From Serinus canaria (lineage: Eukaryota; Chordata; Aves; Passeriformes; Fringillidae): a stretch of DNA of 64,000 nucleotides. The position numbers and the translations under genes are program-made. The stretch spans positions 15,145,346 to 15,209,345 of the forward strand of contig NC_066342.1 in the NCBI RefSeq assembly GCF_022539315.1, read 5' to 3'. Below, piece by piece: positions 33,978 to 44,330 of this stretch. Position 1 is the first letter of the stretch; every line of letters starts with the position of its first letter. A model generated the notes under the pieces. The model was given only the letters and a program-made list of their open reading frames with translations. It did no database searches and was not told the origin of the DNA.

Positions 33978-35224
33978 CTGGTGGCTGTCCCCCAGCTGCA
34001 TAGGGAACAGATCAAGGCAGGGAGGAATGGAGGTTACTTGTTGAGCTGGCACTGGGGTCATCTGTGGTGGCCACAGGGAGATGGACACTAAGCCATGTGG
34101 AGATCTGGACATGGAGGGTTTGAGTGTTGGTGGAGAAGCAGACAACAAGTAGGGAACTGGTCTGGGGCCCCCTGCCTCGCCCATCCTTGCTCTGTAGACT
34201 CCAGATTAACAAGAAATGCTTCCAGGCCCTTCCCACACCAGACCATTAAATCCCAGAGGGCTGGGACCATTTGTAACCCTGTGCCTTGTTTGCATCTCCT
34301 TTCTGCCTTGGAGAATGCTTCTTTGGCCAGCCAAGGGTGAGAGATGTCTTCCCTGCATCTCTGCCCACCACTGGAGCAAAACAGAGATGGTGTTGAAGCT
34401 CTTACCTTCCCTAAATTTCCACTCAACCCCCCCCCCATTTTTGCCCAGACTTCCATGCTTGTGTGTGCTCCTGCCCTGCATCCCACCCTGAAAGATGGGT
34501 TGGAGCTGGCTTGCAGCAAGGATCCAGGCAGGGAGCCTGCAAGGGTGCAGGAGGGGAGGGGAGCAGTGCATGGGTCTGGTGCTCATGGATCCTGAGAAGA
34601 AGGGTTAGCTGCAGGGCTGAGGGAAGAGCATTCTGGGATAAAATGGGGAGGGCAATGGCAGCAGCAATAGCAGGTCAGGTTCCATTTTAGTGGGGGTGGA
34701 CATGATGCTGGACTGGAGAAGGGTGAGGATGGGGTGGGCTGAAGCTAGGGAGATGCAGGATTTGGTCTCCAGCAGTGTAGAGCATAACATCACCCTGCTC
34801 ATGTCCTATGCCTTGCTGGGATTCTGTTATAGAAGATGCTGCAACCACAAGGAGCTCCCAGATGGTACCCAAGGACCTGTGAGCAGCAGTGCCTGGTAGT
34901 GGAACAGGGAGCTGGGGGGCAGAGCACCATAGCAGGACCATGGATTCATAGGGCCGGTTGTTGCCTCCCTACTGCCCCCTGCTTAGCCATGCTTGCCTAC
35001 CCCACAGCACATCCATGATGCAAAGCCCTGCCAGCAAACCAAGGGCTGGTGGATGCTTGGATTGGTGTACACCATGAGCAAGATCTGTGGCACCTTCTGC
35101 ACTCACCTTCAAAGGTATGCAGCAGAGGTGAGCCAGGAACAGGACCCTTTCTTGCCAGGGCTTCCCAGCTGGTGGGGAAGGATGTGCCTGGTCCCCACAG
35201 GCTCCTAGTGAGCCAGTGTGGTAA
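33978..35224. other. Unassigned 1.2-kb sequence
   Basis: GC-balanced, with open frames on both strands but no recognisable domain. It lies between two family E LTRs. It may contain decayed host sequence like the neighbouring 33035-33579 stretch, but I cannot support any exon. Confidence 0.35.
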
Positions 35225-35603
35225 TGTCCACAAGGGTCCCAGGATGAGGGAAGAGACGAGAAAGTTGACTCCATGTATCAGAAGGCTTGATTTATTATTT
35301 TATGATAGATAATATATTAAAACTATACTAAAAGAATAGAGGAAAGGATTTCACTAGAAGGCTAAGCTAAGAATAGAAAAGGAATGAATAACAAAGGCTC
35401 GTCTCTGACCGAGACAGTCTGGCCAGGTGAACTGTGATTGGCCCTTAATTGGAAACAGCCAGATGAGACCAATCACAGATTCCCCCTGTTGCATTCCACA
35501 GCAGCAGATAAGAATTGTTTACCGTTTGTTCCTGAGGCCTCTCAGCTTCTCAGGAGGGGAAAAATCCTAAGGAAAGGATTTTTCATAAAACATGTCGGTG
35601 ACA
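35225..35603 (-). repeat. Solo LTR, family E copy
   Basis: 379 bp from TGTCCACAAGGGTCCC to AACATGTCGGTGACA; the minus strand starts TGTCACCGACATG. Same word order as the copy at 33580-33977. Minus orientation from TTGATTTATTATT near the left end. Flanks do not show a duplication. Confidence 0.75.
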
Positions 35604-36198
35604 GGCCAGGCCTCCTCCCAGCCTTTTTAATGCCCCAGCATTGTGTCTGGGGGAGTCCCAGGGCTGTAGCCCTCCAGGAAGCAGCATTAGGGACGTGGGG
35701 GCAGAGGGACAGTGGGAAGATGGGGGAAAACACTCCCTGGGCCCACAGCTGCCTGGCCCTGGGGCTTGGACTGAAGAGCAGCAAGCAGAGCTGGGAGAGC
35801 TGCTGTGAGTTGAGGGGGACTGGGCAGTGTAGTCAGGGGGCTCTTCTTCAGGGGACTTCACATTCCACGTCCTTGATCTGGCTGAGGATGTCCAGAGGGC
35901 TCCAATGGGCCCCCCTTGTCCTCTCTCCCTGGCAGATGGTATGTGCTTCCACCTGGCTACTGCTGGCTGCTGCTGCAAGCTGACCTGCTTGCCGCAGGAC
36001 AGAGGTTTGTTGTAGAGGGAGATAAGATGGAATTCAGCTACAGGTCGTGGGATGCGCTTGCAGCATGCCATGGCAGCACCGAAAAGCTTGTCTCTGCTAG
36101 ACCTTAAAAGGAAGAAATGCCACACAGCATTCATCCTACAGAGAGGAGCCTCCTGGACAAGTGAACACCACATTATCACCCCCATATAAGGACATTAA
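35604..36198. other. Unassigned sequence, possible decayed exon
   Basis: The minus-strand frame starting 36185 has a protein-like run (AVWHFFLLRSSRDKLFG and FHLISLYNKPLSCGKQ) before becoming low complexity. I recognise no family. Confidence 0.3.
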
Positions 36199-36252
36199 TG
36201 TATGTTGCTGACATGTCAATGTGTGATAGGTTGCTTAGTGAAGAAATACCAT
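36199..36252 (+). repeat. Left part of an older class II LTR (outer element)
   Basis: TGTATGTTGCTGACATG to the insertion point; continues at 42680-42783 after the inserted provirus. ATTAA precedes it (36194-36198) and ATTAG follows its right end (42784-42788), a 4 of 5 match. The joined LTR is only about 158 bp, so the left boundary is tentative. Confidence 0.5.
36247..36252. repeat. Target-site duplication TACCAT, left copy
   Basis: Identical to 42674-42679. A perfect 6-bp duplication bounds the provirus 36253-42673, the length expected for alpharetrovirus-like or other class II integrases. Confidence 0.92.
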
Positions 36253-36605
36253 TGTGGTAGATAGGGACAGGCGAACAGAAGATCACGCGATGTGATGGAA
36301 AGCAGCAGGATTCCTTTTCCCTTAATCCCCAGAGATAAGAGATCACCCTAGGAATGGAACTAGGAATGTAGCCCCCCTAACACTAGCAACTTTCCACTCC
36401 TTACTAACCATAGATGGTACTGCAGACCCCTCTCTGACGTAGTGAAGCTCCCTAGACTATAAAGCCCTACGAGATGAGACAATAAAGGCCTTTGACCGTC
36501 TACCACATTGGTGTCTGCGTCCGTCATTGGCCCGAGTGACCCTGGTGGGTTTTGGGTCACCGTGCCAGACCTCCTGAACCAGGTCGCCACGCCGTAACGG
36601 CAACA
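36253..36605 (+). repeat. 5' LTR of alpha/gamma recombinant provirus
   Basis: 353 bp, TGTGGTAGATAGGG to CGTAACGGCAACA. TATAAAG at 36458-36464 and AATAAAG at 36481-36487 mark promoter and polyadenylation signal. It differs from the 3' LTR (42321-42673, same length) at about six positions, all transitions by eye, which indicates a recent insertion. Confidence 0.95.
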
Positions 36606-36607
36606 TC

Positions 36608-36625
36608 TGGTGCCGAAACCCAGGA
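36608..36625 (+). other. Primer binding site of the recombinant provirus
   Basis: TGGTGCCGAAACCCAGGA starts two bases after the LTR. The tRNA is not assigned with confidence; the sequence is not the tRNA-Trp site I associate with avian leukosis-type viruses. Confidence 0.65.
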
Positions 36626-36726
36626 ATTGGCAGCGCCCGGAGTTCGGGGATCGCCTGGACAGGGGACTGGCGGCTGCACAGCTGGCCTAGTGCAGCGGGG
36701 GGGACGCCCCCGGACCAGCGAGGGAC

Positions 36727-38140
36727 ATGGAAGCAATCGAGAAGGTCGTAAGTTTGGCTCATGAGCAATGGGGAATTATATGTGAGCTCAGGAATTCTAA
36801 TCTTGCTATCGCAAGGCTCCTAGAGCTGGGGACGATTGAACGTCTCGTAGAAATATTACTTCCAGAAGTGTGGGAAAGATGCACCGCCGCTTTAGCAGAG
36901 GATACTAAATCCTCAGGCAGTGGCAAAACCCTCAAAGCGTGGGGGAAAGTAGAGGAGGCCCTACGCAGGGCATTAGAAGAACAGGAGATGTGGAAAGCCG
37001 CGCGTACATGTTTATTAGCTACACCACAGCTGGGGATAGGAGCGGCGACGCAAACCGTCTCTGAGAGCGATTTGATTGAAGGCAGGAATACGCGGGGGCC
37101 GGGCACGTTCCACCCCTCCCTGAGCCCGAGCCCAAACCCCCCAGAGCCCCCAGGGGACCCCCCGACCCTCCCGCGCAGCCCGCCGGGTCCTGGCCCCCCC
37201 ACGGAGCCTTTCGAAAGATCCGCGGTTTCCCCCTCCGTCCCTTCCCCGCCAGTCAGTGACCTGGCGCCAGAGGCGCAGCGGCACGCACGCGGTCCTTTTG
37301 GGGGGAGCTGGCGGAGGAAGCCCGGGATGCCGAAAAAACGGCTGGCACGGACATGCGGGCGGCAACCCCGCCGCCGCCGCCGCCGTACACGGCAAAACAT
37401 GGCGACCCAGGAGATGGGCGGAGCGCACGAGTCCACGGCGGGAGAAGCCCGGAGGCGCGAGTAGTTGCTGATGCGCATGCGCGGGAGACCAGCACAGAGC
37501 GCACGCTCAGTCTAGAGCCGCGGATCCCCGCAAACGCGCATGCGCGGGGGAGCGGCAAAGAGCACACATTCGATCAGGGGCTGAGCTCAATACTGCTACC
37601 ATATAAGGGAGAGATCCCGCCCTGCGGGAGGCAGGGCAAGCCCAGGGGGCGGGAGCGGCACCACCCCCGAAGGGAGGAGCGGGGTCGAAGCCACACAAAA
37701 CGGCATGGAGCGCCGGAAATGTATCGGCAGTCAACTTCCGGCTCTGAGTCAAGTGACAGCTGCTCAGACAGCTCGGAAGAGCCGACCGAGTCCGGCTGGG
37801 ACTCGGAAGCCGAGAGAGCAGAATTAATGCCGTTTCAAACGAAACCGAATAAAGCTTTAAGCAATATCGGGAAACAATCGCAACACAAACTCACCAATTG
37901 GGGAAAAATAAAAATAGCTTGTGCAGATTGGGCACCCGCAGCCACGATACATGCCTTCCCGGTGAGGGTCACCGGAGCGCAGGGGAATCAACAAAGGTCA
38001 TATACCCCAGCAGATCCCAAAGATGTACAAGCGATTGTCAAAGCGATTTCAGAAAAAGGGATCAATTCAGCTGTAGTTTCCACTCTTGTGGATGGCCTTT
38101 TTAGCAATGACGATCTGCTTCCCTTTGATATGCCCTAGCC
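36727..38140 (+). pseudogene. gag: Alpharetrovirus-like gag, frameshifted and cut in capsid
   Basis: ATG at 36727 follows GGAC. The first frame (36727-37464, 245 aa) has a helical matrix domain (MEAIEKVVSLAHEQWG; LKAWGKVEEALRRALEEQ) similar to alpharetrovirus matrix, then a Pro-rich linker and an Arg-rich run. A frameshift leads into the frame 37353-38138, whose C-terminal 110 residues (WGKIKIACADWAPAATIHAFPVRV...VQAIVKAISEKG) look like a capsid N-terminal domain. Capsid breaks off at about 38140. The capsid C-terminal domain, nucleocapsid and protease are absent, and RT sequence begins almost immediately. The region 37080-37700 is strikingly CpG-rich. Confidence 0.8.
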
Positions 38141-38149
38141 CTGCTGGAT

Positions 38150-38469
38150 GTTAGGGTGACCAATTTATTCTAAGGGCCACTGTAGCATACCCACCATTGC
38201 CCATCAAGCTGACTTGGAAATCAGCTGACCCAGTGTGGGTCGAACAGTGGCCCTTGTCAACGCCCGAATGACTGCCCTCATTGAGTTAGTTAGTCGTGAA
38301 TTACACAAGAATCATATAGAACCCTCCACGAGTCCATGGAATACTCCGATTTTCGTAATACCTTAGCAGTCTGGTGAAGGCTTTCTTCTCCTGCACGACC
38401 TGCAGGAAGTGAACAAGAGAATCCAGCCTATGGGCCCCGTGCAAACTTCGCTGCCCATGAACTCGATGA
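38150..38469 (+). pseudogene. pol: RT start of the recombinant provirus
   Basis: After the gag break, RT begins with PPLPIKLTWKSADPVWVEQWPL, followed by a stop, and continues to a DLQEVNKRIQPMGPVQ segment near 38400-38450. The solo LTR at 38470 splits the gene here. Several stops. Confidence 0.75.
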
Positions 38470-39102
38470 TGCCGGGGTCTCTCTCTCTCTAGCTGGTCAG
38501 AGTGACCCCGAGAAAAGTTCGAAAGTTTCTTTTCCCAGCCCGGTGCTTGAAGAAGGAGTCAGGGCTCTTCATTTTTTCGGTCTCAAGGTTGTTTATTGCA
38601 TCTTATCTATAAAATTCTTTCTCCCTGTCCAGCCGAGATCCGTTCGGCAGGACAGTCAGAGGCACTCCGCCCACCCCCAGGGCGGTGTTATCTTTATATA
38701 CTACAAACTATGTGTACAATATTTACAATCATTCTCCAATACCTATCATCTACACTAGACAGTGAGTTTCTACTTTAGACCAATCTAAAAGTGCCAACAT
38801 CACCAGACAAGATGGAGGTAGAGAAGAAGAAGAAAGGCTAGACACACCCAAATCCCTCCATCTTGTCACTAGAAACCCCTATACCAAAAATCCTAAAACC
38901 TACATTTACACTCTATGAGTACTTTATTTTTATAGTATCTAAACTGCTGTGGCTTTTATCTCTTCATGTAAAGGTGTTAAGTTGTTCCATGGTTTGTACT
39001 CGAACTCGCTGGTGTTCTGGGCTGTATGCCAGGGTCTCTGAGCCCCCTGGCAAGGGTCCCAGGAAACTCCAGACTCCCAGAGGTATGTCCTGAGTTCTGA
39101 CA
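38470..39102 (-). repeat. Solo LTR in RT of the recombinant provirus, TSD GATGA
   Basis: 633 bp from TGCCGGGGTCTCTC to CTGAGTTCTGACA; the minus strand starts TGTCAGAACTCAGG. GATGA flanks it (38465-38469 and 39103-39107). TTGTTTATTGC near 38590 reads AATAAAC on the minus strand. It must be younger than the young provirus that contains it. Confidence 0.88.
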
Positions 39103-39520
39103 GATGATACCGAGAGGACAACCCTGTGCAGTGCTCGACATCAAAGACTGCTTCTTTTTTGTTCCCCTGCACGAAGACAACAAGGAGAGTTTCGCCTTCT
39201 CCATCGTCTTCCCAGAACGCCAGCGGCCTAACCTATGCTTCCAATGGAGGATGCTTCCACAGGGAATGCTCAACTCCCCTACCATCTGCCAGATCACTGT
39301 GGACCGAGCGCTAGCACCTGTCCGGCAGAGCAATCCGACTGTACCCATCGTGCAGTACATGGACGACATCCTGATTGCTGCACCATCCACGAGACAAGTG
39401 GACCAGCTGGTGTCAACCATCTCCGAGACCTTAAGGACAAATGGCTTTGAGGTAGTGAGTGCAAAAATCAAAACATGTGGTAGCCACCTACCCTCATTGC
39501 CAGGAGTCACCCCTATGGAC
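39103..39520 (+). pseudogene. pol: RT palm of the recombinant provirus
   Basis: Open from about 39104: CAVLDIKDCFF carries the first catalytic Asp, and YMDDILIAA near 39357-39385 is the polymerase active site with both Asp present. The frame also has the WRMLPQGMLNSPTICQ primer-grip region. Near 39490 it jumps into integrase-like sequence, so thumb, connection, RNase H and the integrase zinc domain are deleted. Confidence 0.85.
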
Positions 39521-40256
39521 CAGTGGAGTCAACCCGAGAGGTCTCAAGCCTTCAGAGATCTGGCAGTCGGATTTCACCTTATGTCAACTGCTGAAGCCCT
39601 GAGCATGGCTTGCAGTGACGGTGGACACTTATAGCGGAACAATCATAGCCACACAGCACCACAAAATTAACTCTAAGGCCACAATTCAGCACTGGCTGAC
39701 AGCCATGGCATGGCTTGGCATCCCCAAGCAGATCAAAACTGACAACGGTTCCAATTTCACCTCCAAACCAGTGCAAGAATTCGCCTCAAAATGGGGCATC
39801 ACATTAGTGCAAGGTATCCCGTATAACAGTACCGGGCAGGCCATAGTTGAGCGAGCAAATCAGACCCTGAAAACCAGGCTAGAAGTGTTGGCGAAAGCAG
39901 AGGGCTTTGCCAATTCCATTCCCCCAGGAGATCAGGCGCGTATACTGGCAACCGCTTTGCTAGCACTGAATCAATTCCCTAGGGGAGATGAAACAAACAG
40001 TCCCGTTCAAAAACACTGGGCCACCCGAGCACTAGAGGAGGGCCCGCAGGTTGTAATTAGAAACGAGCTAGGCAAATGGGAACGGGGCTGGAGGCTGATG
40101 CTCACGGGGCAAGGGTACGCAGCTGTCAAAAAGGACGGCAAAATTAGGTGGTGTCCACTTAAGTCAATCAAGCCCGACCGTCACAATGAGCAGAATGAGA
40201 CTGATGAGAGTTGCGAGTTTCTGTTTACAGGACATGCTCATGGGGTGTCCTTGTGA
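39521..40256 (+). pseudogene. pol: Integrase core and C-terminus of the recombinant provirus
   Basis: A WQSDFTL-type segment near 39560 holds the first catalytic Asp. After a frame change the frame 39615-40256 carries VDTYSG, the second Asp in KTDNGSNF and the Glu in GQAIVERANQT, then a C-terminal DNA-binding domain (WERGWRLMLTGQGYAAVKKDGKIRW). The D,D-E triad is present at codon level but not in one frame. The 3' end overlaps the env start, as usual. Confidence 0.85.
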
Positions 40257-42156
40257 CGCGTACATCCCCGTTCCAGAGGAAAGTGACAGACCACCAAGCC
40301 GTCTGGCAGCGCCCGAGAGACCCACACGGGTGAGACCCAAGTATCAACGGTGTTTCTGTGTGATTTTGCTGTTGGGGATTGTCGCCAGAGGGCAAGCCAG
40401 CCCAGACCACTACCCCCATCAGCCATTCAGGTGGGTCATGCGACACCTTGGTAGTGACAAGGTGCTCAAAGAAATCACCACACCGAACGCCCCATCCTTC
40501 GTGCTTCGCATTACCAACCTGTTTCCAGGACGACCAAAGGTAGACCCCTATTCCTCACACGCCATACACATGTACCTATCTTACTGGTGTCCAGCCTCAA
40601 ACCCAGGAAAAAGCTACTGCAATTACCCAGGGCGGGTATATTGTGGGCACTGGGGCTGTGAAACCATTGTTACAGATGCCAGACCGTCAGGGCCTGGGTG
40701 GGAGCCACAAGAGCCCGACAAATTCTTACAGTTCACCTGGGCACCCACCGGCTGCAAAACATCCGTCTTCCTCCAGGGAAGTTTCTATCAAAACCATCAT
40801 AAAATCCCTAAATTTCGGAAATGCACCGACTAAAACATGACGGTTTTGCAGCCAGATCACCCCAGTTGGGCCATAGGCAGAACGTGGAGAGTAGTCCTTC
40901 AAAGGTCGAAAGAGAGGGTGAATGTGCAAATTATCAGGCTCCAACCGTTGGCACCCCGAGCGGTCGGACCCAACAAAGTGATTAAAAACGCCCAGAAAGG
41001 GAGAAACACGACCTACCCCAAAGCCTTGCCCACAAAGGTCACTGATGTCCCAACCGGCCATGCGGAAACCTTCCAGATAGGCCGCTCAGCCGGGTTGGAC
41101 TCGGACCCAATCCTTCGCATGCTAGATGCTACCTTCCTATCCCTGAACTAATCCAACCCAAACCTAACCGACTCCTGCTGGCTCTGTTACGATGTTAAAC
41201 CCCCCTTTTACGAAGGAGTCGCTTTAAATACCCCCTTCAGTTACTCCACAGCCGATGCCCCTCACCAGTGCAGGTGGGACACTCCCCGCAAAGGAATCAC
41301 CCTGAGTCAAGTCACAGGCCAGGGCAGATGCTTTGGCAATGCAACCCTAGCTAGGCGGAAAGGCAATGTCTGCACCGAAGTTGTCAAGCCCGACAGGAAG
41401 AACAATAAGTGGGTAGTCCCATCCGCATCTGGGATGTGGGTTTGCCAGAGATCTGGAGTGAGTCCCTGTGTGTTCCTTGCCAAATTCAATGACTCTACTG
41501 ACTTTTGTGTCCAAGTTCTGATTGTTCCTAGGGTCCTGTACCACTCAGATGAAGAAGTGTACCACCTTTTTGAAGAAACCAGCCGGCTCCACAAAAGAGA
41601 AATAATGACAGGTATAACTATCGCAATGCTGCTCAGCCTAGGAGCAGCCGGAACGGCCACAGGTGTCTCAGCCCTAGCGACCCAACACCAAGGACTGTCC
41701 CAGCTGCAAATGACGATCGATGAGGACCTGCAAAGGATCGAGAAATCTATTTCCTTTCTAGAGAAGTCAGTCTCCTCACTCTCAGAAGTAGTCTTGCAGA
41801 ACAGGTGAGGACTGGACCTCCTGTTCATGCAACAAGGAGGCCTGTGTGCCGCCTTGAAAGAGGAGTGTTGCTTCTACGCGGACCACACAGGAGTCGTTAG
41901 ACACTCCATGGCAGAACTCCGAAACAGACTGGCTCAGAGACAAAAAGACAGGGAAGCCCAACAGGGTTGGTTCGAGTCCTGGTTCAATCAATCACCGTGG
42001 CTAACCACCCTAATTTCTACCGTAATAGGTCCATTGGCAATGCTACTTTTAGCTATTACCTTCGGACCATGCTTGCTGAACAAACTAGTCTCATTCGTTC
42101 AGACCCGCCTAGAACGGGCCAACATCCTGTTCATAGGCCAGCAACAAATGCTGTGA
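40186..42156 (+). pseudogene. env: Gammaretrovirus-type env with three in-frame stops
   Basis: One continuous frame broken only by stop codons at 40831, 41149 and 41806; no frameshift. Surface subunit: hydrophobic leader (CFCVILLLGIVARGQA), then a Cys-rich region with YCNYPGRVYCGHWGCETI, and a CWLC motif (CXXC, 41176-41187). A basic site RLHKR near 41590 precedes a fusion-peptide-like Gly/Ala-rich run. Transmembrane subunit: heptad region, CX6CC at 41846-41872 (C-AALKEE-CC), a membrane anchor ([16 protein letters not shown]) and a short tail. CXXC plus CX6CC is the covalently linked gamma type, unlike the alpha-like gag and pol upstream. Confidence 0.88.
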
Positions 42157-42304
42157 ATTCAACCGGGAACACTGCCAGTCACAAGATTTTCTAAACTTGC
42201 CTGGCAAAAACTTACTCAGGTTTACCAAACCCCTCTCCCTTGTCAAATTACAACCTTATACCTCATTTCAGTACCTATGTCTATGAGTACCTCATTCATT
42301 TGTG

Positions 42305-42320
42305 AAAAAGGGGGGGGAGA
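42305..42320 (+). promoter_or_regulatory. Polypurine tract of the recombinant provirus
   Basis: AAAAAGGGGGGGGAGA directly before the 3' LTR start. Confidence 0.88.
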
Positions 42321-42673
42321 TGTGGTAGATAGGGACAGGTGAACGGAAGATCACACGATGTGATGGAAAGCAGCAGGATTCCTTTTCCCTTAATCCCCAG
42401 AGATAAGAGATCACCCTAGGAATGGAACTAGGAATGTAGCCCCCCTAACACTAGCAACTTTCCACTCCTTACTAACCATAGATGGTACTGCAGACCCCTC
42501 TCTGACGTAGTGAAGCTCCCTAGACTATAAAGCCCTACGAGATGAGACAATAAAGGCCTTTGACCGTCTACCACATTGGTGTCTGCGTCCGTCATTGGCC
42601 CGAGTGACCCTGGTGGGCTTTGGGTCACCGTGCCGGACCTCCTGAACCAGGTCGCCATGCCGTAACGGCAACA
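42321..42673 (+). repeat. 3' LTR of the recombinant provirus
   Basis: 353 bp, nearly identical to 36253-36605, followed by the TACCAT duplication at 42674-42679. Confidence 0.95.
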
Positions 42674-42679
42674 TACCAT

Positions 42680-42783
42680 ATAAGGAAAGCTGGTGTCTTG
42701 AAAAAGTGCATAAAAGAGCTTGCTTTTTGCAATAAACATCTCAGTATCCCCACTCATCTGAGTCTATGCAATCAGTCGTCACA
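42680..42783 (+). repeat. Right part of the outer class II LTR
   Basis: Resumes the LTR interrupted at 36252: GTGCATAAAAGAGC is TATA-like, GCAATAAACATC is the polyadenylation signal, and CAGTCGTCACA is the likely end. It appears to be the 5' LTR of the gag fragment that follows. Confidence 0.6.
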
Positions 42784-43458
42784 ATTAGAACTTTAATAGC
42801 CAACTAGTGGTTGTACTGGTGATAACACTTGGCTGAACTTTACAACAGGCTGAAAGGAAGCCCGGGGAGGCTGAAACAAAGCCCATGGCATGCCAACAAA
42901 CCTTTCTGTAAGCTGGAAGGTAAGCAGCCGAGAACAATGGAGAGTGGTCTATCCCAGGAACAAAAGGATGTCCCAGAGACGTTGAAACTGATTTTGAAAA
43001 AACACAGCAGGAAAGCTGAATCTACAGATTTGAACAGACTCTTGTTATGGGCTGAAGACTGTGATCCAACTTTAAATAGTACCAATGTTTTTGACCCTCA
43101 AACACGGGACACTTTAGGGTACACTTTGTGGGACCAAGTTAAGCAGGGCGAGAAAGCACTGTCAGAGCTTTTGTGTCTGTGGCAGACAGTATTCAATGCA
43201 CTCATGGCACATGCGGCGCCCAGAGACCAGAAAAAGAAGGACTCTTGCGCCACCTCAACAGTCCCTCCGGCCCCGTCTGCGTTCTCATTGAGCAAAGCAC
43301 AAGGCTTTATTTGTAAGCTTCTTGGGGCTGTGGGAAGAGAACAAGGTGATGATCCCTGGTCCCCTGTGGAAACATGGCTGGCTGGGATAAATAGTGGTTT
43401 AGCCTCAGTAGCATATACAGGAAGTATCAACCTGAGACCGTGGGAAACAGGATACTGA
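42784..43458 (+). pseudogene. gag: Class II ERV leader and gag matrix fragment
   Basis: A leader with TGGTGATAACACTTGGC (possible primer binding site near 42816) and a splice-donor-like GGTAAGC (42919) precedes ATG at 42937. The frame to 43458 (about 174 aa) begins MESGLSQEQKDVPETLK and has a helical matrix-like body (LNRLLLWAEDC; ALSELLCLWQTVFNAL) of the beta/class II type, then a Pro-rich region. It stops before capsid; a second LTR follows. Confidence 0.65.
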
Positions 43459-43493
43459 AAAAGGGACACCTAGTCAGGTCATGGTGAGAAGAA

Positions 43494-43829
43494 TGTGGTT
43501 GTGGGAATCAATATGTTAATAGAACTGTCCTATATTTGGTCAGGTTTCTGGTTCTTGTTCTTAGTTGGTTCAGAAACTGTTACAAATAAGGTCATGTTCC
43601 AAGTTTGCATTTTTGATTGGACCCTTGACCTCAGAAGACCCCTATATCTTGCTGAGTTCGCCACACCCCTTGGTCTTTGGATCTTGCCCCTAAACTGTGC
43701 GTTTTCTACATTTGTTATTTTGCTATTAAAAGTCTTTATTTTTCAGGCAAGTCCATAGCACCCATTCCTTTATTTTGCCACATCCCTCCAGCCAAGCCAG
43801 ACAAGGCATCACAGTGAGCGAAGACTGCA
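43494..43829 (+). repeat. 5' LTR of a second class II provirus
   Basis: 336 bp from TGTGGTTGTGGGAATC to AAGACTGCA. GCTATTAAAAGTC near 43725 may serve as TATA or polyadenylation signal. Followed by a primer-binding-like site and a leader with splice donor, so it is a 5' LTR rather than a solo one. Start and end are inferred from TG/CA and position. Confidence 0.6.
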
Positions 43830-43834
43830 ATAGT

Positions 43835-43852
43835 TGGTGCCTGAAATCAGAG
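43835..43852 (+). other. Primer binding site, second class II provirus
   Basis: TGGTGCCTGAAATCAGAG, five bases after the proposed LTR end; a splice donor AGGTAAGG lies downstream near 44012. tRNA not assigned. Confidence 0.5.
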
Positions 43853-44036
43853 ATACTCATATTGAGGGACCTCTTCAGTTTGGTTTGGCTGGGTTTTGGC
43901 CAATCGGTAGGACTTTTCTTTCTCTGCTGTGGATTGAATAGTCAGGTCTGACGTGGTTTACGAGAGACCTTCGGAGTTGGCACAGATCCTTTGGACGCCT
44001 GCCCGAAAAAGCAGGTAAGGGGACAAAAGGGACAAG

Positions 44037-44330
44037 ATGGAAACGTGTTTATCTACATTAGAAAGGAACATATATGGTCATTTTAAACTTTTGTTAGTAG
44101 CCTACGAAAGAAAGGTCAAAAAGCCCAAGTTAAAAAATCTCCTCAAGTGGGTTTTCTGGAACTTTCTGGTGGCTGTAGCCAGCCGTTCTGCACCAGGCAC
44201 TGCTTTTGCCGCCCCCCCCGTGCTGTCCCGCCTTCCAGGCACTGGTCCAGTCCGGCACCGCTTGACAGTGCTGCCCCTTCTGCCCCCAGGAAAGTCAAAC
44301 CTGCTGCCAGCCCAGCAGCCGCAGCCCATG
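44037..44330 (+). pseudogene. gag: Class II gag start, truncated by ERVL
   Basis: ATG at 44037 opens METCLSTLERNIYGHFKLLL then KLKNLLKWVFWNFL, the helical N-terminus of a class II matrix. After about 44165 the frame becomes Pro/Ala-rich. It ends at the ERVL LTR at 44331 and does not resume on the far side of that provirus. Confidence 0.65.

Noticed and set aside
37353..38138. A separate host gene overlapping alpha-like gag
   Set aside because: The C-terminal part is capsid-like and continues the gag after a frameshift; the N-terminal part is the same CpG-rich linker read in another frame.
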